Shown: positions 16,473 through 24,868, counted from the first letter of the stretch. The stretch: DNA of 55,592 bases from an uncultured Sterolibacterium sp. (GCA_903930535.1 CAIYYX010000088.1:1-55592); one strand, 5' to 3'. Numbers and translations are program-made. Notes: generated by a model from the letters alone, not told the origin.

Positions 16473-17444
16473 CTATTGTTTTTCGATCTTGGCCGCGACG
16501 ACGACATCCCTCCATTTCGCGACCTCGGAGATGAGTTGTTCATGCAGCTCCTCGGGCGTGCTGCCGCGAACATTCATGCCTAAGCCCTGAAACATTTCCT
16601 TGAGGTCAGACTGCGCCAGTGCGGCATTGATTTCCTTGTTCAAGCGATCGATGATGGCACGCGGCGTCTTGGCCGGGACGGCGATGCCGTTCCAGGCGGT
16701 GACCTGGTATTTCGCCAGGCCGCTCTCCATGACTGTGGGCACATTGGGCAGTCCGGCAAATCTGCCGCTCGAGGTGACTGCCAGCGGCTTCAGGTCACCG
16801 CTCTTGATCTGCGCCATGACCGGGGCCAGGACTTCGAAGGCGACCTGGATGTCATTGCTCATCACCGCAGTGACGAGCATGGGCGTGGTCTTGAACGGCA
16901 CTATGGTCAGGGGCAGGCCGGTCATGCCCTTGAACAGTTCGGCCGCGAGATGCTGGGTGCTGCCTATGCTGACGGTGCCGATATTGAGCTTTTCCGGATG
17001 GCTCTTGGCCAGAGCAATCAAATCGGCGACGTTGTTCAAGGCAGAGGCCTTGTTCGCCAGGAGCACGATGTTGAAATAGCCGATGCCGCCAACGGTGGCG
17101 AAATCGCGCACGATATCGTAGGGAAGCGTTTTGAACAGCGCGACACTCGCGGCATTGCCGCCATTCACAAGCAGGAGGGTATAGCCGTCCGGATCGGCCT
17201 TGGCGACGGCATCCGCCGCCAGGATGCCGCCTGCTCCCGGACGGTTGTCCACAATCACGCTCTGCCCCAGCGATGACGCCAGCTTTTGCGCCAGCTTTCT
17301 TGCCGTGATGTCGGCCACCCCGCCTGCGGCATAGCCGACGACGAGCTTCAGTGGCTTGGCCGGATAAGTCTGGGCCTGTGCTGCCGCGCCCATGACTGCC
17401 AGCGCGAGGCCGGTCGCAAAATGCTTTAGCCAATGCCTAGTCAT
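16473..17444 (-). CDS. Bug/TctC-family periplasmic solute receptor 1
   Basis: 323-residue extracytoplasmic binding protein of the tripartite tricarboxylate (TTT/Bug) family, very numerous in Burkholderiales-type genomes. A signal peptide covers residues 1-24 (cleavage after GAAAQA). The mature protein begins QTYPAKPLKLVVGYAAGG, with the family motifs DNRPGAGGILAADAVAKA and DGYTLL that form the carboxylate-binding loops. No TctA/TctB membrane genes are nearby, so it may feed a remote transporter or act as a sensor, as many orphan Bug proteins are thought to. It sits 16 bases after the second Bug gene and nine bases before ubiD. The ligand is unknown but probably the organic acid degraded by the downstream enzymes. 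Confidence 0.9.
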   Translation of the reverse strand: MTRHWLKHFATGLALAVMGAAAQAQTYPAKPLKLVVGYAAGGVADITARKLAQKLASSLGQSVIVDNRPGAGGILAADAVAKADPDGYTLLLVNGGNAASVALFKTLPYDIVRDFATVGGIGYFNIVLLANKASALNNVADLIALAKSHPEKLNIGTVSIGSTQHLAAELFKGMTGLPLTIVPFKTTPMLVTAVMSNDIQVAFEVLAPVMAQIKSGDLKPLAVTSSGRFAGLPNVPTVMESGLAKYQVTAWNGIAVPAKTPRAIIDRLNKEINAALAQSDLKEMFQGLGMNVRGSTPEELHEQLISEVAKWRDVVVAAKIEKQ

Positions 17445-17459
17445 GATTATTTTCCTGTC

Positions 17460-18410
17460 TCACTGTTGACCGAAACCGATGTCCTTCATCAACTGGCCCT
17501 TGAAGTCGTAATCCGCCTTCAAAATTTTCGCGTACTCTGCGCCGCTGAAGAATTCCACCGTCTGATTGAGCTTCTTGGCTGCGCTAATGAAATTGGGCTG
17601 GTTGGTCACGTGTTTGCAGGCGCGCTCCAGCGTATCGAACACCGGCTTGGGCAGACCCTTGGGCACGAACACGCCATTCAATCCCGGCGGAATCTTCGGA
17701 AAGCCGAGCTCGGTCACCGCGGGCGCATCGGGGTAGGCCTGATCCCTATGGTCATTGAATACCGCCAGCACCCGCACGTCCCGGCCGAGAAGGGAGGAGA
17801 CGGCAATGATGCCGACGCTCAGGGTTCCCGACATCACTTGCGGCAGCACGCCGGAATCGCCGCGATAGGCGATCGGTATCATGGACACGCCGGCAGCGCG
17901 GGTGAGCGCCGCCATCGACAGGTGGGGAATCGAACCCAGGCCGGCATTGCCGTAGGAGAGTTGACCCGGCTTGGCTTTTGCATCGGCCAGCAGATCCTTC
18001 AAAGTCTTGTAGGGCGAGGAGGGCATCACCACCACGGCGAAAACATTGTCGAAGACGCCGCACACCGGCACGATGGAATCGAAGCCGTAAGACAGGTTCT
18101 TGATGACATGCGGCGAGTTGACCAAAGGCGTGGCAGGGGCGAAGGAAACCGTGTAGCCATCGGGTTTTGCGGCGGCCAGAACAGCGAAGCCGATCGATCC
18201 GGCGGCGCCTTCGCGATTGATGACCACGAACGACTGCCCGAGAAGCTTGGACATTTCCGCAGCATAAACGCGTGCCAGTATGTCCGTGCCGCCGCCCGCG
18301 CCAAAGACGCTCAACACCTCAACCGTCTTCGCCGGATAGGTTTCCTGGGCAAGAGGCATTCCGAATGGCAGCAGTGTTAAAAGTATCGTGCGGAGCATGG
18401 TGCGAAACAT
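17460..18410 (-). CDS. Bug/TctC-family periplasmic solute receptor 2 (first gene of the catabolic run)
   Basis: 316-residue Bug-type receptor with a signal peptide MFRTMLRTILLTLLPFG ending near MPLAQ. The mature protein starts ETYPAKTVEVLSVFGAGGG and carries NREGAAGSIGFAVLAAAK and DGYTVSFAP. It is diverged from its neighbour (different binding-loop residues), so the two probably recognise different ligands. ATG 18410 is preferred, with GGGAGAATAT just upstream; longer starts lack a ribosome-binding site. It is the promoter-proximal gene: the next upstream feature, 69 bases away, is an FNR-like box. Confidence 0.9.
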   Translation of the reverse strand: MFRTMLRTILLTLLPFGMPLAQETYPAKTVEVLSVFGAGGGTDILARVYAAEMSKLLGQSFVVINREGAAGSIGFAVLAAAKPDGYTVSFAPATPLVNSPHVIKNLSYGFDSIVPVCGVFDNVFAVVVMPSSPYKTLKDLLADAKAKPGQLSYGNAGLGSIPHLSMAALTRAAGVSMIPIAYRGDSGVLPQVMSGTLSVGIIAVSSLLGRDVRVLAVFNDHRDQAYPDAPAVTELGFPKIPPGLNGVFVPKGLPKPVFDTLERACKHVTNQPNFISAAKKLNQTVEFFSGAEYAKILKADYDFKGQLMKDIGFGQQ

Positions 18411-18478
18411 ATATTCTCCCTTGCGTAGACAGCGCCTTTCGGCGAACAAGCAGTCAAACATAAATCGTCTTACGTAGT

Positions 18479-18492
18479 TTGATCTAGGTCAA
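18479..18492 (-). promoter_or_regulatory. FNR/CRP-family (Anr/Dnr-like) binding site upstream of the catabolic run
   Basis: TTGAT-CTAG-GTCAA matches the FNR consensus TTGAT-N4-ATCAA at nine of ten positions. Its centre is about 75 bases before the first gene's ATG, read on the minus strand. TATGTT, about 17-22 bases downstream of the box end, could be the -10, placing the box near the class II activation position. This suggests induction at low oxygen, which would fit UbiD and carboxylase chemistry. Confidence 0.55.
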
Positions 18493-18550
18493 TGGAAAAG
18501 TCTATAGATGATTGATTGAAGCCAGGAAAACGCTGATCAAGTACAGCTTC

Positions 18551-18668
18551 GTCATTGCGATTGCCACGGCCCTGCGGGCCTCGCAATGACAGAAGCGAAG
18601 CAATCTAAGAGCCATGCAGGATCAGTGGCTTGAAGATCGCCACGCCCCTTTGGGGCTTGCGATAACGG
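18551..18668. repeat. Pair of 'GTCATTGCGA' REP-like hairpins
   Basis: First unit: GTCATTGCGA (18551-18560) and TCGCAATGAC (18581-18590) form a perfect 10-bp inverted repeat around GGCC-N5-GGCC, followed by AGCGAAGCAATCTAAG. Second unit, 18635-18668 in the other orientation: ATCGC...GCGAT around GCCCC-TTT-GGGGC. Repeats of this type are widespread intergenic elements in many proteobacteria. A further fragment is at 50295-50323. Confidence 0.7.
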
Positions 18669-18688
18669 ACTTGATCAGTATTTCCCTG

Positions 18689-18869
18689 GGGCGTGTTCTC
18701 GATTGGGCGACGCGATGCGTTGTGGTCAAATAGGGATGGGCGCACGAAGCGACGTGAGGTCGATGGTTATTCCAATGACGGGCCGGGCCACCGTATTTGA
18801 CCACAAACTGTAGGGAACGAGACAGAGGGTCCGCAATTGAGAACACTGAGAACACGCGAGAACACGCCC
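18689..18869. repeat. 181-bp composite inverted-repeat element (MITE-like candidate)
   Basis: Outer ends GGGCGTGTTCTC (18689-18700) and GAGAACACGCCC (18858-18869) are a perfect 12-bp inverted repeat. Inside, TTGTGGTCAAATA (18720-18732) and TATTTGACCACAA (18794-18806) form a second perfect 13-bp inverted repeat 61 bases apart. At the right end GAGAACAC occurs three times in 9-10 base steps (18839-18865). No coding frame is convincing. It ends seven bases before the MFS start codon. No clear target-site duplication was seen. Confidence 0.55.
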
Positions 18870-18876
18870 TGACCCT

Positions 18877-20028
18877 ATGCGGGAAACAATTTTCCTTCTG
18901 GCGCTAGCCAGTCTGACCAGCGGCATCTCGCTGCGCGTCATCGAGCCGATGCTGCCGCGGTTGGCGGATGATTTCGCCGTCAGCATTTCGTCCGCCTCGA
19001 TGGCGATCACCGCTTACGCCCTCGCCTATGCCGTTGGACAGTTCGTTTATGGGCCGCTCGGCGACCGTTTCGGCAAGCTCCGGGTGGTGACGCTTTCCCT
19101 GTTCGGCGCCGCTCTCGGATCCCTGGGCTGCGCCTTCGCGCCGGATCTCACCTCGCTCACGACCCTGCGCTTTTTCACCGCGCTCTTCGCCTCGGCGCCG
19201 GTGACGCTGGGCATGGCCTATATCGGCGATCAGGTGACGGTTGCCAGCCGCCAATCGGTGATCGCACATTTCGTCGCCGGAACCATCATAGGCCAGGCAC
19301 TTGGCCCCCTGGTCGGCGGCATATTCACCGACCTCTTGGGCTGGCGTCATAGCTTCCTGTTTCTCGCCGCGGCATTCGCCATCGTCCCCGCATTGATGTT
19401 CCTCAGAACCCGTTCACAGTGGGCCGGGAGCGGTGCAAGAAGTTCGGGCGGCAATCCCTTTACCGTGCATCTGCGGTTGCTCGCCCGCCCGCGGGTGCGC
19501 TATGTCGTGTCCGCGGCATTTTCCAATACCTTCTTTTTCTTCGGCGCCTACTCCTTCATCGGCGCATTCCTGAAGCTGAAGTTCGATCTTTCGACCAGCC
19601 TGATAGGCATCATCCTCGCCGGCGTCGGCCTCGGCAGCGTGCTCTACACGCTTTTTGTCGGACCCCTGCTCCAGGCCCTGGGGCAGCGCGGTCTGGTCGC
19701 CTGGGGAGGATTCATCTGTTGCCTTTGCTACGCGCTCACGGTTCTCACGCCATTCTGGAATATCGCTTTGCCGGCAACCATAGTCCTGGGATTCTCCTTT
19801 TACATGCTGCAAAACACCTTGCAGACCAAGGCGACGGAAATGGCGCCGCAGGAGCGCGGGGCAGGCGTATCCCTCTATGCCTCGTCCTGGTCGCTTGGGC
19901 AGGCCGCAGGCGTCGCGACGGCAGGCCTGGCCGTCGGCAGCATCGGCTTCGAGCCGACCATCATCGCCTTCGGCCTGGCTTATCTGGCGCTCGGCCTTTG
20001 GCTGCGGCGCAATCTCCAGAAACTGTAG
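18877..20028 (+). CDS. Major facilitator superfamily transporter (drug/sugar efflux type)
   Basis: 383-residue polytopic membrane protein with about 12 hydrophobic segments. The MFS signature between helices 2 and 3 is GPLGDRFGKLRVVTL (about residues 53-67). Helix 4-5 carries RFFTALFASAPVTLG and GQALGPLVGGIF, the latter like motif C of drug:H+ antiporters. The second half repeats the fold (GLGSVLYTLFVGPLLQALG). The substrate is unknown. The ATG has no visible ribosome-binding site and starts directly after the composite inverted-repeat element, so expression may depend on that element. Its TAG stop (20026-20028) is supplied by dispersed repeat copy C, which suggests the original C-terminus was changed by the insertion. 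Confidence 0.88.
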   Translation: MRETIFLLALASLTSGISLRVIEPMLPRLADDFAVSISSASMAITAYALAYAVGQFVYGPLGDRFGKLRVVTLSLFGAALGSLGCAFAPDLTSLTTLRFFTALFASAPVTLGMAYIGDQVTVASRQSVIAHFVAGTIIGQALGPLVGGIFTDLLGWRHSFLFLAAAFAIVPALMFLRTRSQWAGSGARSSGGNPFTVHLRLLARPRVRYVVSAAFSNTFFFFGAYSFIGAFLKLKFDLSTSLIGIILAGVGLGSVLYTLFVGPLLQALGQRGLVAWGGFICCLCYALTVLTPFWNIALPATIVLGFSFYMLQNTLQTKATEMAPQERGAGVSLYASSWSLGQAAGVATAGLAVGSIGFEPTIIAFGLAYLALGLWLRRNLQKL

Positions 20029-20098
20029 CTCGGGTTTTCGATGCAGACACCCGGACGGGTACAGCCCTACATCCGCGTCGGGCTAAAGCCCGACCTAC
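20025..20098 (+). repeat. Dispersed hairpin repeat, copy C
   Basis: 74-bp element starting GTAGCTCGGG at the MFS stop codon. It has the inner stem ACCCG-GA-CGGGT and a second strong hairpin GTCGGGCT-AA-AGCCCGAC (20077-20094), ending CGACCTAC. It shares GACACCCGGACGGGT with copy B and, on the other strand, copy A. It may serve as the terminator of the MFS gene. Confidence 0.75.
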
Positions 20099-20201
20099 CA
20101 TGCGTCTGGGCGACCAGCACAGCCAAAACGCCGGTCAGAAACGGCAGGCGGGGAAATGGCATGGTCATGCCTCCAGCACAATTCAAGTTATTATAGGTCT
20201 G

Positions 20202-21710
20202 ATGTCCGCTTGGAAAACCGAAATGGAAAAGCTGCAGGAACAGCCGCAAATCATTCTGTCCCTGGCGGCGCATCGCGCCATCGAGCACTCCCAGCGGGGG
20301 ACTGCTCCACCGCTGATGGAGCGCGCCGGAGCAGCGGCGGCGCGCTTGGCGCAAAAACTGATCGCTGGAAATACACTTCCTCCGCTGATTCTCGCCGGCC
20401 CCGGCAACAACGGCGGCGATGCCTTCGTCGTGGCGCGACGGCTCAAAGAAGAGGGACTGGATCCGGCAGTCATCTTCGCAGGGGATGCCGCCAAGCTGCC
20501 CAGTGACGCCCGCTTGGCCCATGATGCCTGGATCGCCTGCGGCGGCAGAGTCCTGGCAGACATGCCCGATCATGATCAATTCAGTCTCGCCGTCGACGGC
20601 CTGCTAGGCATCGGCCTTACGCGTCCGGTCGAGGGGAGAATGGCGGCGTTGCTCGAGCGCATCAATTCCCTGCCCTGCCCTGTTCTCGCACTCGACATCC
20701 CGAGCGGCCTGGATTCGGAGACCGGCCGCATCCTCGGCACGGCGGTCTTGGCCAGCCACACAGCGAGTTTCATTGCACTCAAACCCGGCCTCTTGACCCT
20801 GGATGGACCCGACTGCTGCGGCGAGATCAGCGTCCATGAACTCGATCTGGAGCTGGCCAGCGTCGATGGCGGCCGGACGGGGTTCACGATTGCCCCGGCG
20901 CTGTTCTCGAACCAACTCAGACCCAGGCTGAAGAACTCGCATAAGGGCAGCTATGGCAGCGCAGGCATCCTGGGCGGCGCCCCCGGCATGGCCGGGGCAG
21001 CACTCCTGGCCGCAAGGGCGGCATTGCATCTCGGTGCCGGCCGCGTCTATGTAGGCATGCTGGAGAGACTCGAAGTCGACCTCATGCAAGCCGAACTGAT
21101 GCTGCGCGACCCCGAAGAATTATTTTCCCTGGCGGACTGTTTGGCTATTGGCCCTGGCTTGGGCGACTCGGAAGCCGCCCTCGATCTCCTGCGTCGCGCC
21201 ATAGCCTGCGAATTACCCCTTCTCATCGACGCAGATGCGCTCAATCTGCTCGCCAAGCATCCCGTGCTCATGGCGAAACTCGGCCGCCGCAGCGCAGCGA
21301 CGCTGTTGACGCCGCATCCGGCAGAGGCCGCCCGCCTTCTTGCTGTCGAGGTCGAGGCAATCCAGGCCGACCGTTTCAAAGCCGCGCTGGACCTGGCACA
21401 ACGCTGCAAGGCCGACGTCGTCCTGAAGGGCTGCGGCAGCGTGGTCGCCCTGGCCGACGGCCGCTGGTTCATCAATACCACGGGCAACCCAGGCCTGGCC
21501 TCCGCCGGCAGCGGCGATGTCCTCTCCGGTTTCATCATCGCCCTCACCGCCCAGGGCTGGCCTGCCGACCAGGCATTGCTTGGCGCAGTGCATCTGCATG
21601 GCGCCGCAGCGGACGCCTGCGTCGCGGCAGGATGGGGTCCCATAGGCCTCACCGCCGGCGAACTGATCACAGAGGCGCGCAGAGTTCTGAACGGTTGGAC
21701 CCATGAATGA
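20202..21710 (+). CDS. nnr: Bifunctional NAD(P)H-hydrate epimerase / ADP-dependent dehydratase
   Basis: 502-residue metabolite-repair enzyme that restores hydrated NADH and NADPH. Residues ~1-215 are the epimerase domain (YjeF_N) with PGNNGGDAFVVARRL and the DIPSGLDSETG segment. Residues ~230-500 are the ribokinase-like dehydratase with KGSYGSAGILGGAPGMAGA, LTPHPAEAARLL and GNPGLASAGSGDVLSGF, the ATP/ADP-binding end. ATG 20202 (MSAWKTEMEK) is used; ATG 20223 is also possible. The same frame is open far upstream but overlaps the MFS gene and is not coding there. It overlaps the following EamA gene by eight bases. Confidence 0.93.
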   Translation: MSAWKTEMEKLQEQPQIILSLAAHRAIEHSQRGTAPPLMERAGAAAARLAQKLIAGNTLPPLILAGPGNNGGDAFVVARRLKEEGLDPAVIFAGDAAKLPSDARLAHDAWIACGGRVLADMPDHDQFSLAVDGLLGIGLTRPVEGRMAALLERINSLPCPVLALDIPSGLDSETGRILGTAVLASHTASFIALKPGLLTLDGPDCCGEISVHELDLELASVDGGRTGFTIAPALFSNQLRPRLKNSHKGSYGSAGILGGAPGMAGAALLAARAALHLGAGRVYVGMLERLEVDLMQAELMLRDPEELFSLADCLAIGPGLGDSEAALDLLRRAIACELPLLIDADALNLLAKHPVLMAKLGRRSAATLLTPHPAEAARLLAVEVEAIQADRFKAALDLAQRCKADVVLKGCGSVVALADGRWFINTTGNPGLASAGSGDVLSGFIIALTAQGWPADQALLGAVHLHGAAADACVAAGWGPIGLTAGELITEARRVLNGWTHE

Positions 21711-22587
21711 GTTGCCAGAGGTTCAGCGCCCCCTGCGCGGCATCGTCCTGCTTCTGCTGTCATTCCTGTTCTTCTCCGCTCTGGATGCCACCGCCAAGCA
21801 TCTCGCACAGACCTTCGCCATGCCGCTCCTGGTCTGGGCGCGCTACGCGGGGCATTTCCTGCTGATGCTGATTTTTCTCCTGCCCTCGATGCGCTCCAGG
21901 CTTCTCGTCACGAACCACCCCCTGGCGCATGTGATTCGCTCGCTGATGCTTGTTGGCATGACGGGACTCATGGTGGCAGCCCTGCCCTTGATGCCTCTTG
22001 CCGAGGCCACTTCGATGCTCTTCATCACGCCGCTGTTCGTGGTGATTCTGGCCGGTCCCTGGCTCAAGGAAAAGATCGGCCTTGGCCGCTGGCTGGCCGC
22101 ACTCGTCGGTTTCTCCGGCGCGCTCATCATCGCCAGGCCAGGCGGCAGCCTGTCAGGCGTGGGAGCCCTCTTGATGCTGGGAGCGGCGTTTTGCTACAGC
22201 ATCTACCAGATTCTGACTCGGCAGATGTCCAAGACAGAGAACACCTTGACCATGATTTTCTATTCGGCGCTGACCGGCACCGTCGTCATGTCCCTCTCCC
22301 TGCCCTGGTTCCTGGACGGTCCGCAGCCGACTCTATTCGAGGCGCTGCTGTTGTTCTTTCTCGGTCTGGCCGGCGGCATCGGTCAATATCTGATGACCAG
22401 CGCCTTCCGTCACGCGCCGGCGTCCATGCTCTCCCCTTTCATGTATGTGCAAATCGTCTGGGCGACCCTGTTAGGCTGGCAACTGTTCGGCCAGGTTCCC
22501 GACGGCATGTCCGTTCTGGGGATGGCCATCATCGTCGGCAGCGGCTTGACTATCGTTCTCGGCGAGCGGAGGAATGGCACCCCTTAA
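21703..22587 (+). CDS. EamA/DMT-superfamily transporter
   Basis: 294-residue inner-membrane protein with ten predicted helices made of two EamA repeats, the fold of the RhaT/YdcZ/PecM drug-metabolite transporters. The first repeat begins ILLLLSFLFFSALDATAKHL and contains PLAEATSMLFITPLF; the second ends near PASMLSPFMYVQIVWATLLG and GSGLTIVLGERR. The start codon lies inside the end of nnr, so the two are translationally coupled. The substrate is unknown; family members export amino acids or metabolites, and riboflavin or SAM transport is also known in the superfamily. Confidence 0.88.
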   Translation: MNELPEVQRPLRGIVLLLLSFLFFSALDATAKHLAQTFAMPLLVWARYAGHFLLMLIFLLPSMRSRLLVTNHPLAHVIRSLMLVGMTGLMVAALPLMPLAEATSMLFITPLFVVILAGPWLKEKIGLGRWLAALVGFSGALIIARPGGSLSGVGALLMLGAAFCYSIYQILTRQMSKTENTLTMIFYSALTGTVVMSLSLPWFLDGPQPTLFEALLLFFLGLAGGIGQYLMTSAFRHAPASMLSPFMYVQIVWATLLGWQLFGQVPDGMSVLGMAIIVGSGLTIVLGERRNGTP

Positions 22588-22628
22588 AGAGCAGGTGCTA
22601 GAATTATTCATTTAGAAATCGAGACATC

Positions 22629-23477
22629 ATGGGACTCCCGCTCCGGCTCGCCGCCGAGGTCGAACGCAATGTCATCAGTGCCCTGATCGAGGACATCGGT
22701 GGCGGCGACCTGACTGCACTGCTCTCTCCCCCAGGCCACGCCAGCCGCGGCATCGTTCTTTGCCGCGAGTCTGCGGTGCTGTGCGGCAGCCGCTGGTTCG
22801 ACGCCTGCTTCCTGCGCCTCGATCCCGCCGCCAAAATTTCCTGGCAGGCCAAGGATGGCGAGCGCATTGCCAGCGGCCAGACACTTTGCGAGATCCATGC
22901 CGAGACGCGATCTTTGCTCACTGCCGAGCGCTCCGCGCTGAACTTCCTGCAACTGCTCTCGGGGACCGCCACCGCCACGCGCCGTTTCGTCGATGCCATC
23001 GCCGGCACGAGAGCGAAAATAGTTGACACCCGCAAGACACTGCCCGGCCTGCGCCTGGCACAGAAATACGCGGTGAAAATGGGCGGCGGCGACAACCACC
23101 GCATCGGACTCTACGACGGCATACTCATCAAGGAGAATCACATTCTCGCCGCCGGCGGCATCCGTCCGGCGCTGGAAGCGGCAAAATTCCTCGCGCACGG
23201 CGACGTGTTCATCCAGATCGAGGTGGAGACGCTTTCCCAGCTCGAAGAGGCGCTGACCTGCGGCGCCGTCATGATACTGCTGGACAACATGACGCTGGCG
23301 CAAATGGGCGAGGCGGTGCGCGTCACCAAAGGCCGCGCCTCCCTGGAAGCCTCGGGCGGCATCAGCATGGAAAGCGTTCGCGCCATCGCAGAAACCGGCG
23401 TCGATCGTATTTCTGTCGGCAGCCTGACCAAGGATGTGCGTGCGACAGACCTGTCCTTGCGCCACGTAGAACGCTGA
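22629..23477 (+). CDS. nadC: Nicotinate-nucleotide pyrophosphorylase (quinolinate phosphoribosyltransferase)
   Basis: 282-residue enzyme of de novo NAD synthesis: quinolinate plus PRPP gives nicotinate mononucleotide and CO2. The family core is unmistakable: RSALNFLQLLSGTATATRRF, DTRKTLPGLRLAQKYAVKMGG, DNHRIGLYDGILIKENH and, near the end, LEASGGISMESVRAIAETGVD with SVGSLTKDV. Length matches the family (~280-290). It follows the EamA gene by 41 bases and precedes ubiD by 14. A sequence TAGAAT at 22599-22604 could be a -10 for it, but no good -35 is seen. nnr and nadC together make this a small NAD-related neighbourhood. Confidence 0.96.
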   Translation: MGLPLRLAAEVERNVISALIEDIGGGDLTALLSPPGHASRGIVLCRESAVLCGSRWFDACFLRLDPAAKISWQAKDGERIASGQTLCEIHAETRSLLTAERSALNFLQLLSGTATATRRFVDAIAGTRAKIVDTRKTLPGLRLAQKYAVKMGGGDNHRIGLYDGILIKENHILAAGGIRPALEAAKFLAHGDVFIQIEVETLSQLEEALTCGAVMILLDNMTLAQMGEAVRVTKGRASLEASGGISMESVRAIAETGVDRISVGSLTKDVRATDLSLRHVER

Positions 23478-23491
23478 ACCTGCCCTAAACA

Positions 23492-24868
23492 ATGAAGCCG
23501 ACACCGCTGACCGATCTGGGTGCCTGCATCACTGCGCTCAAGGTGGCCGGCAATCTGATCCGCGTCCGCTCCGAGGTTAACCCCAGGTTCGAGTTGGCAG
23601 GAATCGCGCGCAAGCTCGAGGGCACAAAGCCCGTCCTCTTCGAGCGCGTCAAGGGCCACGCTTATCCCGTGCTCACAGGATTGCTGTGGAACCGCGACAT
23701 CGTCGCCTCGCTGTTCAATGTGGCCAGGGAAAAAGTGCCGTTTGCCATCGCAGAAGCGGTTGGCAAGTGGCAGAAGGACAAGGAGGGTCTGCCCTCCAAG
23801 ATGCTGGCAGCCGCACCGGCCAACGAGGTGGTTGAGGATGCGGCCGACCTCGCCGTCCTGCCTCTGCCGGTCCATGCCCTGAAGGATGGCGGGCCTTATC
23901 TCGACTCCTCCCTGGTCGTCGCCCGCCACCCGGAAACCGGCGGCATCAATGCCTCCATCCACCGCATGCAGATGACGCGCAAAGACCGGCTGACTTTCCT
24001 CATCGACCCCGGTCGCCATCTCGAAGAATTTGTGGCCATCGCCGAGAAGCGCGGCGAGGCCTTGCCGGTGACCATCAATAACGGCGTCGGCCTGGCGCCA
24101 TGGATAGTCGCCTCCCTGCCGCGCATGGGTGATGGCAAACCCGCCATCGCCAACCACCTGGCCGGCCAGGGCATCGACTGGATGAAAGCGCAGACCGTCG
24201 ATGTTCCCGCCTACGCCAATGCGCAATTCGTCATCGAGGCGGAGATTCTGCCCGGTGTGCGCGAGTGGGAAGCGCCCTTCGCCGAGGTCACGGGCTATTA
24301 CGGCGGTCGCGACAAGCGCTATGTCATGAGGGTGAAGAAAATCACGCGGCGAAAAAAACCCGTGTTCCATACTGTCCTTTCCGGTCAGGAGGTCTGGAAC
24401 GCGGTCGGTTTCACCGCCGAGGCGGCGATCTTCAGGGCCGTGCAGGGCAGGATTCCCGAGGTGAAAGCGGTTTTTCTGCCACCGGGCGGCTGCGGCTTTT
24501 ACCAGGCGGTTGTCCAGGTCGAGAACACCCGTGCCGATATCGGCAAGGACGTCATCCTCGAGACCTTCAAGGCATTCCGCTCTCTGCAGCGCGTCGTGGT
24601 GGTCGATTGTGACGTGAACCTGTACGATGCGGTCGATGTCGATTGGGCGATCACGACAAGATTCAACCCCGACAAGGACCTGGTCATCCTGCCCAGTCAG
24701 GACGGCCACATCCTCAATCCCATCGTCACGATGAATGACGACGGCAAGGGCGGGACGGTCACCAAAATGGGCATGGACGCATTGATTCCCTTCGCCGGGG
24801 AGCGAACGCAATTTGAGCGGGTGAAGTTCAAGGAAGTGAAGCTTTCGAGCTACGATATAAAATTCTGA
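23492..24868 (+). CDS. UbiD-family (prFMN-dependent) decarboxylase/carboxylase 2
   Basis: 458-residue UbiD homologue, shorter than the first copy and only distantly similar to it. Triad residues: R158 in GGINASIHRMQM, and E260 and E265 in EWEAPFAEVTGYYGG. The C-terminus contains FNPDKDLVILPSQDGHILNP. It lies 14 bases after nadC and 17 bases before a complete liv operon, so the compound imported by that transporter could be its substrate. Canonical UbiD (ubiquinone pathway) is ~490 residues, and the triad surroundings differ, so this is more likely a catabolic decarboxylase of an aromatic or heteroaromatic acid than the ubiquinone enzyme; this is inference. Confidence 0.9.
   Translation: MKPTPLTDLGACITALKVAGNLIRVRSEVNPRFELAGIARKLEGTKPVLFERVKGHAYPVLTGLLWNRDIVASLFNVAREKVPFAIAEAVGKWQKDKEGLPSKMLAAAPANEVVEDAADLAVLPLPVHALKDGGPYLDSSLVVARHPETGGINASIHRMQMTRKDRLTFLIDPGRHLEEFVAIAEKRGEALPVTINNGVGLAPWIVASLPRMGDGKPAIANHLAGQGIDWMKAQTVDVPAYANAQFVIEAEILPGVREWEAPFAEVTGYYGGRDKRYVMRVKKITRRKKPVFHTVLSGQEVWNAVGFTAEAAIFRAVQGRIPEVKAVFLPPGGCGFYQAVVQVENTRADIGKDVILETFKAFRSLQRVVVVDCDVNLYDAVDVDWAITTRFNPDKDLVILPSQDGHILNPIVTMNDDGKGGTVTKMGMDALIPFAGERTQFERVKFKEVKLSSYDIKF

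Noticed and set aside
14722-16590. Long open frame (622 codons) on the plus strand opposite ubiD 1
   Set aside because: It mirrors the third-codon-position bias of the GC-rich ubiD gene, has no ribosome-binding site and no recognisable domain; the minus-strand frame has the full UbiD motif set.
19419-20201. Upstream extension of the nnr frame
   Set aside because: It overlaps the MFS gene in another frame and encodes low-complexity Arg/Pro sequence; the epimerase domain starts after 20202.
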